In this document: positions 53,058-60,810 of the stretch, in pieces
How the letters are laid out: the number at the start of each line of letters is the position of its first letter
Position numbering within the stretch: the first letter of the stretch is position 1
DNA from: Candidatus Thiothrix putei
GTDB taxonomy: Bacteria > Pseudomonadota > Gammaproteobacteria > Thiotrichales > Thiotrichaceae
DNA: 64,000 nucleotides
Direction of reading: 5' to 3'
Assembly: GCA_029972225.1 (NCBI GenBank)
Contig: CP124756.1
Location: 3,702,001-3,766,000, forward strand
Notes under the pieces: generated by a model
Told to the model about the DNA's origin: nothing
Databases searched by the model: none
The model's input: only the letters and a program-made list of their open reading frames with translations
Program-made: the position numbers and the translations under genes

Positions 53058-55394
53058 ATGCGCGTTTTCAATAACTTACGGCTACTGCAAATTATTGACA
53101 GTACATTCCTAGTCACGTTGCTAGGAATTATTGCCGTATTACTGTGGTTCAACCTCACCGACATATCCAACCAAGTGCGCCAGAATATGCAGGTGTCGAA
53201 TACCTCGTTGCAGCAATCCCATGCTGCCTTCGTACAACAGGTCAAACTGGAAACGACCATTGACCAACAACGCGCAACGTTTGATCAGTTGAATGATGAA
53301 TTCTTCAAATTTGCGTTTAACCCCAATAGTACGCCGGATAATCTACCGCTCCTGCACCAGCTTAGCCACCAATTGCAACAACAAGGCGAAGAACTTTTAG
53401 CCGTCTGGCCACTGGAAAACCGCCCTGACCTGAAAGCCGACTACGAAGAAGTCATTGGCATCATGTCCAACCTCAGCACTGAGCTAGAAGGCTTAAACTC
53501 CCCGCATTGGCGGCAACTCGCTGCGGATGCCCGCGATACCGCCCATCAGGCGAAGGAGTTGATGGCAGAAATCGAAAAAATCGACAATCAATTAGGCACA
53601 AAAATTGGCGATGCCATTCAGCAATCCATCCAAAACACCAATGCCAGCACCGCACAGATGGCGGAAGAACTCACGCATTTAAAACAACGCACCTTGTGGG
53701 GAACATTACTCATCATTACCCTATTAATCATCAGTCGCCTGTATTTTTCCACCCGCTTCCAGCACATGACCCAAATGGCACGCAATGCCCAACAAGTTGC
53801 TGAAGAAGCCCTCAAGACCAAAGCACGCTTTCTCGCTACCATGAGTCACGAAATTCGTACCCCCATGAATGGGGTGATCGGCATGACCCGCTTGCTGATG
53901 AATACGCCGATGAGCAAGAAACAAACCGAATTTGTCGATAGCATCCACCTGAGTGGTGAACACCTGCTAACGGTCATCAATGACGTACTGGATTTCTCCA
54001 AAATCGAAGCGGGTAAGCTCGACCTCAAGCGCGAACCGTTTGAGTTACGCGCCTGTATTGAAGAAATTCTCAACCTCCTGAATGCCAAAGCCTTAGAAAA
54101 ACACCTGGAACTGGCTTATGCCGTTGGACCCTCCATACCGCTGTTCATTGAGGGTGATATGGTGCGTTTACGGCAAATTCTAACCAACCTCATTGGTAAC
54201 GCCATTAAGTTTACCGATAGGGGCGAAATCACCATTTTTGTTATCCCGCGCAACCAAAAAGGCGAAAATTACGAACTCGAATTCCAAATCAACGATACCG
54301 GCCCAGGTATTCCGGCAGAACGGCTGGAAAGTATTTTCGAGCAATTCAGCCGTGCCGACGACAACCTCGCCCGCCGCCATGAGGGCACTGGCTTAGGGCT
54401 AACCATTTCGCGCCACTTAGTCGAGATGATGGGGGGAACTATTTGGGCAGAAAGTGCTGTGGGTGTCGGCAGTCGCTTTCATTTCACCATCAAAACGCAC
54501 AAAGCTGTGGGGAAACTCAAACCGTTTCTGCACAGCAATATCCCCGAAATTGTCGGCAAACGCATTTTGCTGGTGGAAAACAACCCTGCCAGCAGCCAAG
54601 CCATGCAAGACTTTTGTATAGGCTGGGGTGCGGTAGTTGACACCGCCAGCACCAGCACTGACGCGATTAGCCGTATCGCCATCGGTAAAGCTTATGACAT
54701 CGCGTTAGTCGATAGCAATTTACCCGGCGACACCCCGCTGGAACTAGCCAAATACATCCGTAAGCGCTTCAGTAAACAAGAACTTCCCCTGATTCTGATT
54801 GCGCCGCCCAATGACCGGCATTCCAAAGAAACCGTGCGCGAACTCTACAATCTCTACCTAACCAAACCCATTACCCGCAGTCGCCTATTCGACAGCCTCA
54901 TGACCGTATTGGGCGAACTCAACCTCGTCAGCTCCAGACCGGAAAAATCCAAACTCAAACTGGGGGAACGCCTACCGTTATCGATCTTGCTGGCTGAAGA
55001 TAACCCCATCAACCAAATTGTCGCGGCCTCAATACTCGATGAAATGTCTTACAAAACCGATGTGGTCGAAAGTGGTCTGCAAGTCCTGCAAGCCCTGCAC
55101 AAAAAAGCCTATGATGTTATTTTCATGGACATGCAAATGCCGGATATGGATGGTTTAGAAGCGACGCGCCGCATCCGTGCCGATTTTCCACCTAACCAAC
55201 AGCCGATTATTATCGCCATGACTGCCAACGCAATGGAAGGCGATAAGCAACAATGCTTACAAGCAGGCATGAACGACTACATTAGCAAACCCGTATTGCC
55301 CGAAGCCGTCGAAACCGCCTTGCAATACTGGTGTACACCCAACAACCGCTATCAGCCTCGTGAGGAAGCCAACCATGCCGTTACTAGCCACTGA
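53058..55394 (+). CDS. Hybrid sensor histidine kinase (BarA-like, two receiver domains)
   Basis: 778 residues. Two transmembrane helices (about 16-33 and 215-230) flank a helical periplasmic sensor of about 180 residues. HisKA with His264 in ATMSHEIRTPMNGVIGM, HATPase with LIGNAIKFTDRGE, NDTGPGIPAERL and GTGLGLTISRHL. Receiver 1 (about 500-620) has Asp552 but only one of the two upstream acidic residues (LLVENN), so it is degenerate. Receiver 2 (about 640-765) is canonical (LLAEDNPIN, Asp691 in MDMQMPDMDG, SKPV). The Hpt domain is a separate gene overlapping the 3' end. Confidence 0.93.
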   Translation: MRVFNNLRLLQIIDSTFLVTLLGIIAVLLWFNLTDISNQVRQNMQVSNTSLQQSHAAFVQQVKLETTIDQQRATFDQLNDEFFKFAFNPNSTPDNLPLLHQLSHQLQQQGEELLAVWPLENRPDLKADYEEVIGIMSNLSTELEGLNSPHWRQLAADARDTAHQAKELMAEIEKIDNQLGTKIGDAIQQSIQNTNASTAQMAEELTHLKQRTLWGTLLIITLLIISRLYFSTRFQHMTQMARNAQQVAEEALKTKARFLATMSHEIRTPMNGVIGMTRLLMNTPMSKKQTEFVDSIHLSGEHLLTVINDVLDFSKIEAGKLDLKREPFELRACIEEILNLLNAKALEKHLELAYAVGPSIPLFIEGDMVRLRQILTNLIGNAIKFTDRGEITIFVIPRNQKGENYELEFQINDTGPGIPAERLESIFEQFSRADDNLARRHEGTGLGLTISRHLVEMMGGTIWAESAVGVGSRFHFTIKTHKAVGKLKPFLHSNIPEIVGKRILLVENNPASSQAMQDFCIGWGAVVDTASTSTDAISRIAIGKAYDIALVDSNLPGDTPLELAKYIRKRFSKQELPLILIAPPNDRHSKETVRELYNLYLTKPITRSRLFDSLMTVLGELNLVSSRPEKSKLKLGERLPLSILLAEDNPINQIVAASILDEMSYKTDVVESGLQVLQALHKKAYDVIFMDMQMPDMDGLEATRRIRADFPPNQQPIIIAMTANAMEGDKQQCLQAGMNDYISKPVLPEAVETALQYWCTPNNRYQPREEANHAVTSH

Positions 55395-55698
55395 AGCACT
55401 CCAACAGCTCCCGGCTGCTATCTTACCACGGCTAATTCAATTATTTAGCAGCACTACGCCCGCCATGCTGACTGATATTCGGCAGCACGCCAAGAGTGGA
55501 AATCTTCTTGCCATGAGCCAAACAGCTCACAAACTCAAGGGTTCTTGCATAAGTCTAGGCGCGGAACACATGGCTGACATCTGCAAAACCTTGCAACACA
55601 AAGGTGAAATCGGCGATGCCAGTAACATCAGCACACTGATTGCCGAACTCGAAGCCATTTATCCACAAACTCTACAGGCATTAGAACAAGCCACCTAA
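55375..55698 (+). CDS. Hpt phosphotransfer protein
   Basis: 107 residues from the ATG at 55375, which has GAGGA upstream and overlaps the kinase gene by 20 bases. Four-helix Hpt fold with the phosphorylated His52 in TAHKLKGSCISLGA. It should relay phosphate from the canonical receiver of the adjacent kinase to a response regulator elsewhere. Confidence 0.88.
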   Translation: MPLLATEALQQLPAAILPRLIQLFSSTTPAMLTDIRQHAKSGNLLAMSQTAHKLKGSCISLGAEHMADICKTLQHKGEIGDASNISTLIAELEAIYPQTLQALEQAT

Positions 55699-55783
55699 TA
55701 GCGACGTTGCTATTGATTTGTGGTAGAGACGCAAATAAGATTTGCCATAAATCTACACATAACAATAAAATAACATGATCAAA

Positions 55784-55791
55784 AACAAGAA
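55784..55791 (+). repeat. Target-site duplication, left copy (partner 56848-56855)
   Basis: AACAAGAA directly precedes the left end of the IS1595-type element and is repeated exactly directly after its right end. Eight bases is the usual duplication for this family. Confidence 0.88.
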
Positions 55792-56847
55792 GGCTCAATA
55801 TGCGTTTCAGGGTCTTATCCCAACAGCAGCGAAAGCAAGGACTGTAAGGCAGCTTGCCCCCGTTTCCTGATGTTGTGAAGAGACTCGAAGAATGCAAGGT
55901 AACACGGTAGCTTTTCTTGTGAGATCCCCCGATGAGGTCGTAACCATGAGCGTAACAGTGACCAAAAACCTTCCATCGTATTGACGTGGACTTCATGGAA
56001 ACCGTCACCATCTTCGTCACGGGCATATTCGCCTGCGCCATGGTTGACGGTTTTGTGGGCATAGCCCCATTCTTCCAATCGGCTGTAAATGTTGTACTCA
56101 TCGGTGTAGACCAGCGTGCCTGCTGCCACCGTTTCCACAATCAACGGCTTGATCGTCGTCTGTTTCACATTCGCCAGCATACGGATCACGACCTCCCCGG
56201 AACGCTGGATCATGCCGAAAATGGGTGGTTTGTCCTTTTCCAGTGTCCCACGCCCCGGCGCACCTTTCAGGGCGCGGCGGCGACCTTCACGCCCAGCATC
56301 CGCGACGGCTTCGGGGTTTCCCTTGTGTCCAGCCTTGACATAAACCTCATCAAATTCAACATTCCCAAACAGGTTTACTGGCGTTTTTTTCTCGACACCA
56401 CGCCGTAACTGTTCCGTCATCGCCTGAACATCATCCTTGTTCAACCCCAATTCGCGGGCGATTTGTTGGTTGGACAGGTTCAACGACATCAGGTACAGGC
56501 ACAACACCCACACCTTCAGCGGCTGGTGGTGGCCTTCAAACACCGTGCCCGTCAGGTCATCAAAACGCTTTTGGCAATCCTTACACTGGTAACGCTGGCG
56601 TTCCTGCTGGGTGTCATCCTTGCCTCGACGGATAGTGTCCTGTGAACCGCAGTGCGGACAAATCACCCCATTAGGCCAACGCACGGAACGGACTTGCTCG
56701 AAACAGGCGGCATCACTGGTCAGGCTGGAAATACTGATGAGCGAGGTCATAAAGCCTCTCCTTGGCTATCGGAAATGACTAACTTTACCGCTATCCATCA
56801 CGTTTGCAATGCCGGGGAAAACAAGACCCTGAAACGCATATTGAGCC
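55792..56847 (-). mobile_element. Intact IS1595-family (ISXO2-type) insertion sequence
   Basis: 1056 bp. The terminal inverted repeats of about 25 bases (55792-55816 and 56823-56847; core TATGCGTTTCAGGGTCTT) match, and 8-bp target duplications flank it. It carries a single intact transposase. The perfect ends point to a recent insertion between the Hpt gene and a small zinc-ribbon gene. Confidence 0.92.
55815..56750 (-). CDS. IS1595/ISXO2-type transposase
   Basis: 311 residues. N-terminal zinc ribbon (CPHCGSQDTIRRGKDD, then YQCKDCQKRFDDLTGTVF), an HTH with LSNQQIARELGLNKDDVQAM, and the DDE/N core: NVEFDEVYVKAGHKGN, VYTDEYNIYSRLEEWGYAHK and HVNTMEGFWSLLRSWLRPHR. All catalytic segments are present, so it should be active. 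Confidence 0.95.
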   Translation of the reverse strand: MTSLISISSLTSDAACFEQVRSVRWPNGVICPHCGSQDTIRRGKDDTQQERQRYQCKDCQKRFDDLTGTVFEGHHQPLKVWVLCLYLMSLNLSNQQIARELGLNKDDVQAMTEQLRRGVEKKTPVNLFGNVEFDEVYVKAGHKGNPEAVADAGREGRRRALKGAPGRGTLEKDKPPIFGMIQRSGEVVIRMLANVKQTTIKPLIVETVAAGTLVYTDEYNIYSRLEEWGYAHKTVNHGAGEYARDEDGDGFHEVHVNTMEGFWSLLRSWLRPHRGISQEKLPCYLAFFESLHNIRKRGQAALQSLLSLLLG

Positions 56848-56874
56848 AACAAGAATAATCCGGTGAGTTAGTTT

Positions 56875-57087
56875 ATGTTATCGAGAGGAATATCCGTGCA
56901 GCCTCCTACAATGGTCAGACAATCTCAATCTATCGTAGAAACCGTCGAAAAAGACGGCTGCCCCTACTGCGGCAGTTTGGTATGGGAACAAATTCACCGT
57001 ACCAAGTTACAAAAAATCATCAAGCCATTCAAAGGGCGTTGCTATTGCCGAGCTTGCCAGAATGAATTCTGGAAAGAGGTCGATTAA
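56875..57087 (+). CDS. Small zinc-ribbon protein
   Basis: 70 residues from the ATG at 56875 (GGTGAG upstream); an alternative ATG at 56911 would give 58. It has CPYC ... CYCRAC, a two-Cys-pair zinc ribbon, with a basic middle (RTKLQKIIKPFKGR). Probably a small cytoplasmic zinc protein of unknown role. It converges with, and overlaps by four bases, the histidine kinase gene. Confidence 0.55.
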   Translation: MLSRGISVQPPTMVRQSQSIVETVEKDGCPYCGSLVWEQIHRTKLQKIIKPFKGRCYCRACQNEFWKEVD

Positions 57088-58103
57088 AGAGTCACCGTAA
57101 CCTTTAAGCCACCTAGGTGCTCAGAACGCCCGAAGATAAGCGTTCCACCGTACAATTTGGTAATGTCTTTACAAATCGACAGCCCCAAACCATGGCCTTC
57201 AGCGCTTTCATCCAGCCGCACCCCGCGTGCGGTCATCTGCTGTAATTCTGCTTCAGTACGCCCAATGCCATCATCTTCCACACTGATATGTACTTTGCCC
57301 GCGACGCTGCTGATCTGGCAAAGTACCTGTTGCTGCGCCCATTTGCAGGCGTTATCCAGCAAATTTCCCAACAATTCCAGCATGTCTTCGCGGTCGCCGA
57401 AACGGGTGATCGTTGGGGCAATCTCCAGCGTAATGCAGTGTGGGGATTTGTGGTGCACCTGTGCCAACACTTCCACCAGCACGGGTAATTCCACGCGAGG
57501 ATCAAAGCGTTGTGTGGTATTACCCAAGCCTGCCATGCGGGCGCGTTTGAGTTCGCGCTCAGTCAATTGGCGGATGCGTTCGGCTTGCAATTGCGCCTGC
57601 TGATGGCTGGTCGCTGATATGTCAGCATCAAGGTGTTGCGTGAGTAAATTGAGCGGGGTTTTCAGCGCGTGCGCCAGATTGCCTAACGCATTGCGGGAAC
57701 GTTCCAAACGCTCCTGCATCAAGCTCAACAGGTGGTTGAATTCCTTGATAATCGGGTAAATTTCCGCAGGCACGGCCTCATTGAGCTTATTGATATTGCC
57801 CGCATCAAGCTGTTGCAGTTCCGCACGAATGTAATCCAAACGTCGAAAAGTTCGGCGGATAACAATGCCTTGAATCACCAAAATCAAGGCAATCCCCGCC
57901 GCCGCCAACAACGGAAATAACCACTTGAAACGCTGCGGACGGTGTTGCGTCGCGTCTGGCACAAACACCACCCCTGCCGAATGCACATTTTGCACTCCTT
58001 CAAAAAACCAGGGCAACGCCATTCCCACGCCCCAAATCAGCGCCATCACCAACACCAAAATAATCGCAAGATTGACCTGCAACTGACGTTCCAACGACTT
58101 CAT
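57084..58103 (-). CDS. Sensor histidine kinase with minimal periplasmic loop
   Basis: 339 residues. Transmembrane helices at about 10-33 and 61-82 enclose only about 27 periplasmic residues (34-60), too small for a classical ligand domain. Then HAMP-like linker, HisKA with His145 in NLAHALKTPLNLL, and HATPase with LGNLLDNACKWAQ, DDGIGRT and GHGLGLSICKDI. PhoQ/QseC-like. It starts four bases inside the response regulator end and is the last gene of the unit with the hydrogenase-like subunit. A membrane-buried or partner-mediated signal is suggested. Confidence 0.9.
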   Translation of the reverse strand: MKSLERQLQVNLAIILVLVMALIWGVGMALPWFFEGVQNVHSAGVVFVPDATQHRPQRFKWLFPLLAAAGIALILVIQGIVIRRTFRRLDYIRAELQQLDAGNINKLNEAVPAEIYPIIKEFNHLLSLMQERLERSRNALGNLAHALKTPLNLLTQHLDADISATSHQQAQLQAERIRQLTERELKRARMAGLGNTTQRFDPRVELPVLVEVLAQVHHKSPHCITLEIAPTITRFGDREDMLELLGNLLDNACKWAQQQVLCQISSVAGKVHISVEDDGIGRTEAELQQMTARGVRLDESAEGHGLGLSICKDITKLYGGTLIFGRSEHLGGLKVTVTL

Positions 58104-58789
58104 GCGAGTGGCTCCGGCTTGTCAGGATCAATGAAAATATACCCCTGCCCGCGCCGCGTTTGGATGCGCCAATCCCCCAACTTGCGGCGCAAATGGCGCA
58201 CATACACCTCGATCACATTGCTATCACGGTCAAAATCTTGCTCGTAAACGTGTTCGGTTAAACGTGACTTGGTAAGAATCCGACCCGGGTGCAACATAAA
58301 ATAGCGCAACAAACGAAACTCTGTTCCTGTCAACTCGAAAACTTCACCGGCTGGCGTGGTGACTTGCTGGTGTTCCTCATCCAATTGCAAGCCGCAGCAA
58401 TGCAGCTTTTGGTCGGGAACTGCCGCTTGCAAATTACGGCGAATCAACGCCTGCACCCGCACCAACAATTCCTCAAAATGAAACGGCTTGCCGAGGTAAT
58501 CGTCTGCCCCGGCTTTGAAACCGTCCACCCGTTCGTGCCAGGCATCACGGGCGGTGAGGATAATCACCGGCACGCGATTGCCGCGCTGTCGCCAGTGTTG
58601 CAACACCTCCAGCCCGCTGCGTTGCGGCAAACCGAGGTCAAGAATCACCGCATCGTAAGGCGTTTCATCGCCCATGAATTCACCATCCACACCGTTACTG
58701 GCAATGTCCACCGCGAAGCCTTCACGCTTCAAGCGTGTGTGTAAACTGCTGCTGAGTTCGGTGTCGTCTTCGACCATGAGTAAACGCAT
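58100..58789 (-). CDS. OmpR/PhoP-family response regulator
   Basis: 229 residues. Receiver with the acidic pair in MVEDD, Asp51 in VILDLGLP, Thr in ILTARD and Lys in GKPF. The C-terminal winged helix (TGTEFRLLRYFMLHPGRILT, SNVIEVYVRHLRRKLGD) binds DNA. The ATG is preceded by AAGGA within the 13 bases that separate it from the hydrogenase-like gene, so it shares that transcript. Confidence 0.93.
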   Translation of the reverse strand: MRLLMVEDDTELSSSLHTRLKREGFAVDIASNGVDGEFMGDETPYDAVILDLGLPQRSGLEVLQHWRQRGNRVPVIILTARDAWHERVDGFKAGADDYLGKPFHFEELLVRVQALIRRNLQAAVPDQKLHCCGLQLDEEHQQVTTPAGEVFELTGTEFRLLRYFMLHPGRILTKSRLTEHVYEQDFDRDSNVIEVYVRHLRRKLGDWRIQTRRGQGYIFIDPDKPEPLA

Positions 58790-58802
58790 CCGTCATCCTT
58801 AT

Positions 58803-59993
58803 TTATTGCTGCGCCGTGAAATATTTCCCTAACAAGTCAAGCTGCTCGTCAGATAACTCAAAACGCCGGTGGGCGCGGATACTACCGGAGCGTAACAACG
58901 CGGGAATATCTTCTGCTGGTGTTTTGAAGCTGGCAGGGTCAGCCGCATGGCAACTGACACAATGTTCTGTGTACAGTTTTTGTCCTGTTTCTATAGCAAT
59001 ATCCGGCGTTTTTCCAATAGGCGCAACCGGCTGCACTGCCTTATCCAGACTTTGGTAAAAGCTGCCCTTATCCCAAAAATCCGGCTCAGAACAACCAATA
59101 CAAGGATGACCTGCCTCAATGGGCGAACTCGTCCCTTCATTCCACTGATGCAACGAACAGGCATTGTGGGTAACAGGGCCTTTGCAACCCAGCTTGTACA
59201 AACACCAACCCTTGCGGTGACCTTCATCCCCAAAGCGTTTGGCAAATTTTTCCTCGGCGTAATAGCGGTAACGGGAACAGCGGTCATGCACACTATTGCC
59301 GTAAATACTCAAGGGGCGCTTGAGTGCATCCAAATCAGGCAGGCGTTCAAACGCAAGGAGATACGCGAATAGGCTGCTAATCGCCATGGGCAGCGGCGGG
59401 CAACCGGGTAAATTCACTAAGGGTTTCGTGGCAATCAACCCAGCTTGCATTAACGCTGCCACACTGTTAGCGCCGGTTGGGTTAGGCTGTGCGGCTGCCA
59501 ACCCACCAAACGCCGCACAACTGCCCACCGCGATCACGATAGCCGCATTGGCGACGCCTTCACGCAGCATATCCAGATTGGTGCGACCTGCAATGGTTGA
59601 ATAAACACCATCGGCTGCCGTGGGTATTGAGCCGTCGACAATGAGCCAATACTTGCCCGCATGGTGCTGAATTGTCTCCTGCCGTGCTGCTTCTGCCGCT
59701 TCACCCGACGCTGCTTGTAAGGTGTGGTGGTAATCGAGAGAAATCAGGTCAAATATTAGCTCTTCAATACTGGGCGTATACGAGCGGGTCAGCGATTCAG
59801 TACAGCCGGTGCATTCCTGGAAAGACAACCAAATCACCGCCGGGCGTGCTGCTTGGCGTAGCTTTTCCGCGAGTGCAGGAATCCCACTAACAGGCAGCGC
59901 CAAAATGGATGCCACTAATGCGCAATACTTCAGGAAGGCACGGCGACTTACGCCGTACTCCGTCAATCGGGTTACTAACGCTGGACTGTGCAT
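58803..59993 (-). CDS. NiFe-hydrogenase small subunit fused to a C-terminal cytochrome c domain
   Basis: 396 residues. Tat signal SRRAFLK at 16-22. All ligands for the three Fe-S clusters of group 1 small subunits are present: proximal Cys61/Cys64 (ECTGCTES), VGSCAAFGG and NLPGCPPLP; distal VHDRCSR and KLGCKGP, with GWC nearby; medial THNACS and GHPCIGCSE. Instead of the usual C-terminal membrane helix there is a short cytochrome c domain with Cys345, Cys348 and His349. No Met follows; His375 is a candidate sixth ligand. No hydrogenase large subunit or maturation genes lie in the window. Same strand as, and 13 bases before, a two-component system. Electron transfer or redox/H2 sensing are both possible. 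Confidence 0.88.
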   Translation of the reverse strand: MHSPALVTRLTEYGVSRRAFLKYCALVASILALPVSGIPALAEKLRQAARPAVIWLSFQECTGCTESLTRSYTPSIEELIFDLISLDYHHTLQAASGEAAEAARQETIQHHAGKYWLIVDGSIPTAADGVYSTIAGRTNLDMLREGVANAAIVIAVGSCAAFGGLAAAQPNPTGANSVAALMQAGLIATKPLVNLPGCPPLPMAISSLFAYLLAFERLPDLDALKRPLSIYGNSVHDRCSRYRYYAEEKFAKRFGDEGHRKGWCLYKLGCKGPVTHNACSLHQWNEGTSSPIEAGHPCIGCSEPDFWDKGSFYQSLDKAVQPVAPIGKTPDIAIETGQKLYTEHCVSCHAADPASFKTPAEDIPALLRSGSIRAHRRFELSDEQLDLLGKYFTAQQ

Positions 59994-60071
59994 CGTACCT
60001 CCCTCCTTAACATGTTCTCAACAGACCTTGCATCACATCAGCAGTTTCTCAAAGCGGAAAGGTTTGTTACG

Positions 60072-60728
60072 TTAAGTGTTTTTCTGAATACCTTTGGGAA
60101 CGGGTTTCAACCGTGCAGCAATATACGTCTCGATAGCACTACGGTCGGTCGTACACGCTTCACTGGCAATGACAGCTTCAGCCTGTGGACTAAAATCCAC
60201 CTTGATATTGCCTTCAAAAAATTTGCCACTGACACCCATCGCGTGGGCTTTCAAAAGCTGGTAAGCGCACGCATCGGTAGCCACTTTTTCAACCAAAACA
60301 TTATGCCCAGAAACCGACACGCGGGTTTCGTAACGGTGTTCGGTTTTCATGTAGGCATCAGCTAAAAACAGTTTATCCCACTCACGGGGATTACCGCCAT
60401 TCGCCATTGCCGTTCCCATAAACACGATATGCTTTTGAAGGTTCTCAGCTTGTTCTGCCGTTTGCGTCGCAATCAGCCATGATAAGGAATAGCTGGTATC
60501 TTCAAAACGAGCGCTCGGATTTTCCGCCGTACCCGTATTGGTGTAAGCCGCATGATTACTGGCGAGGTAGTCAATGTAAGACTCCGTGGGTGCGCCGCCA
60601 CCACCGTTACCGCCAGTGGCATTGCTCGTGCTGTTGCCATTGCCGCCACCACCGCCGCAGCCGACGAGTGCCAATAAGGAACACAACGTAACCACACACC
60701 CTACTGCCATACTTTTGTTCATTTTCAT
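60072..60728 (-). CDS. Lipoprotein of unknown function upstream of the hydrogenase-like gene
   Basis: 218 residues from the ATG at 60728. Lipobox LVGC followed by a flexible Gly/Asn/Ser linker. The mature domain is mixed alpha/beta (YSLSWLIATQTAEQAENLQK, HRYETRVSVSGHNVLVEKV, DACAYQLLKAHAMGVSGKFF) with two cysteines. Not recognised. Seventy-eight bases separate it from the hydrogenase-like gene, which has its own strong AAGGAGG. Probably faces the same periplasmic space and may be co-transcribed. Confidence 0.72.
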   Translation of the reverse strand: MKMNKSMAVGCVVTLCSLLALVGCGGGGGNGNSTSNATGGNGGGGAPTESYIDYLASNHAAYTNTGTAENPSARFEDTSYSLSWLIATQTAEQAENLQKHIVFMGTAMANGGNPREWDKLFLADAYMKTEHRYETRVSVSGHNVLVEKVATDACAYQLLKAHAMGVSGKFFEGNIKVDFSPQAEAVIASEACTTDRSAIETYIAARLKPVPKGIQKNT

Positions 60729-60810
60729 GCCGAACAATCCCATCCTCTGTTATCTGTATTACGAAAAGCACGGGACTGTAACGGTCCAACCTGAAATGAA
60801 GCTGAAAAAT

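Noticed and set aside
58803..59993. A regulatory (HupU/HoxB-type) hydrogenase small subunit
   Set aside because: Those lack Tat signals and cytochrome domains. This protein has a clear twin-arginine signal and a CxxCH motif, so it belongs with exported group 1 subunits.
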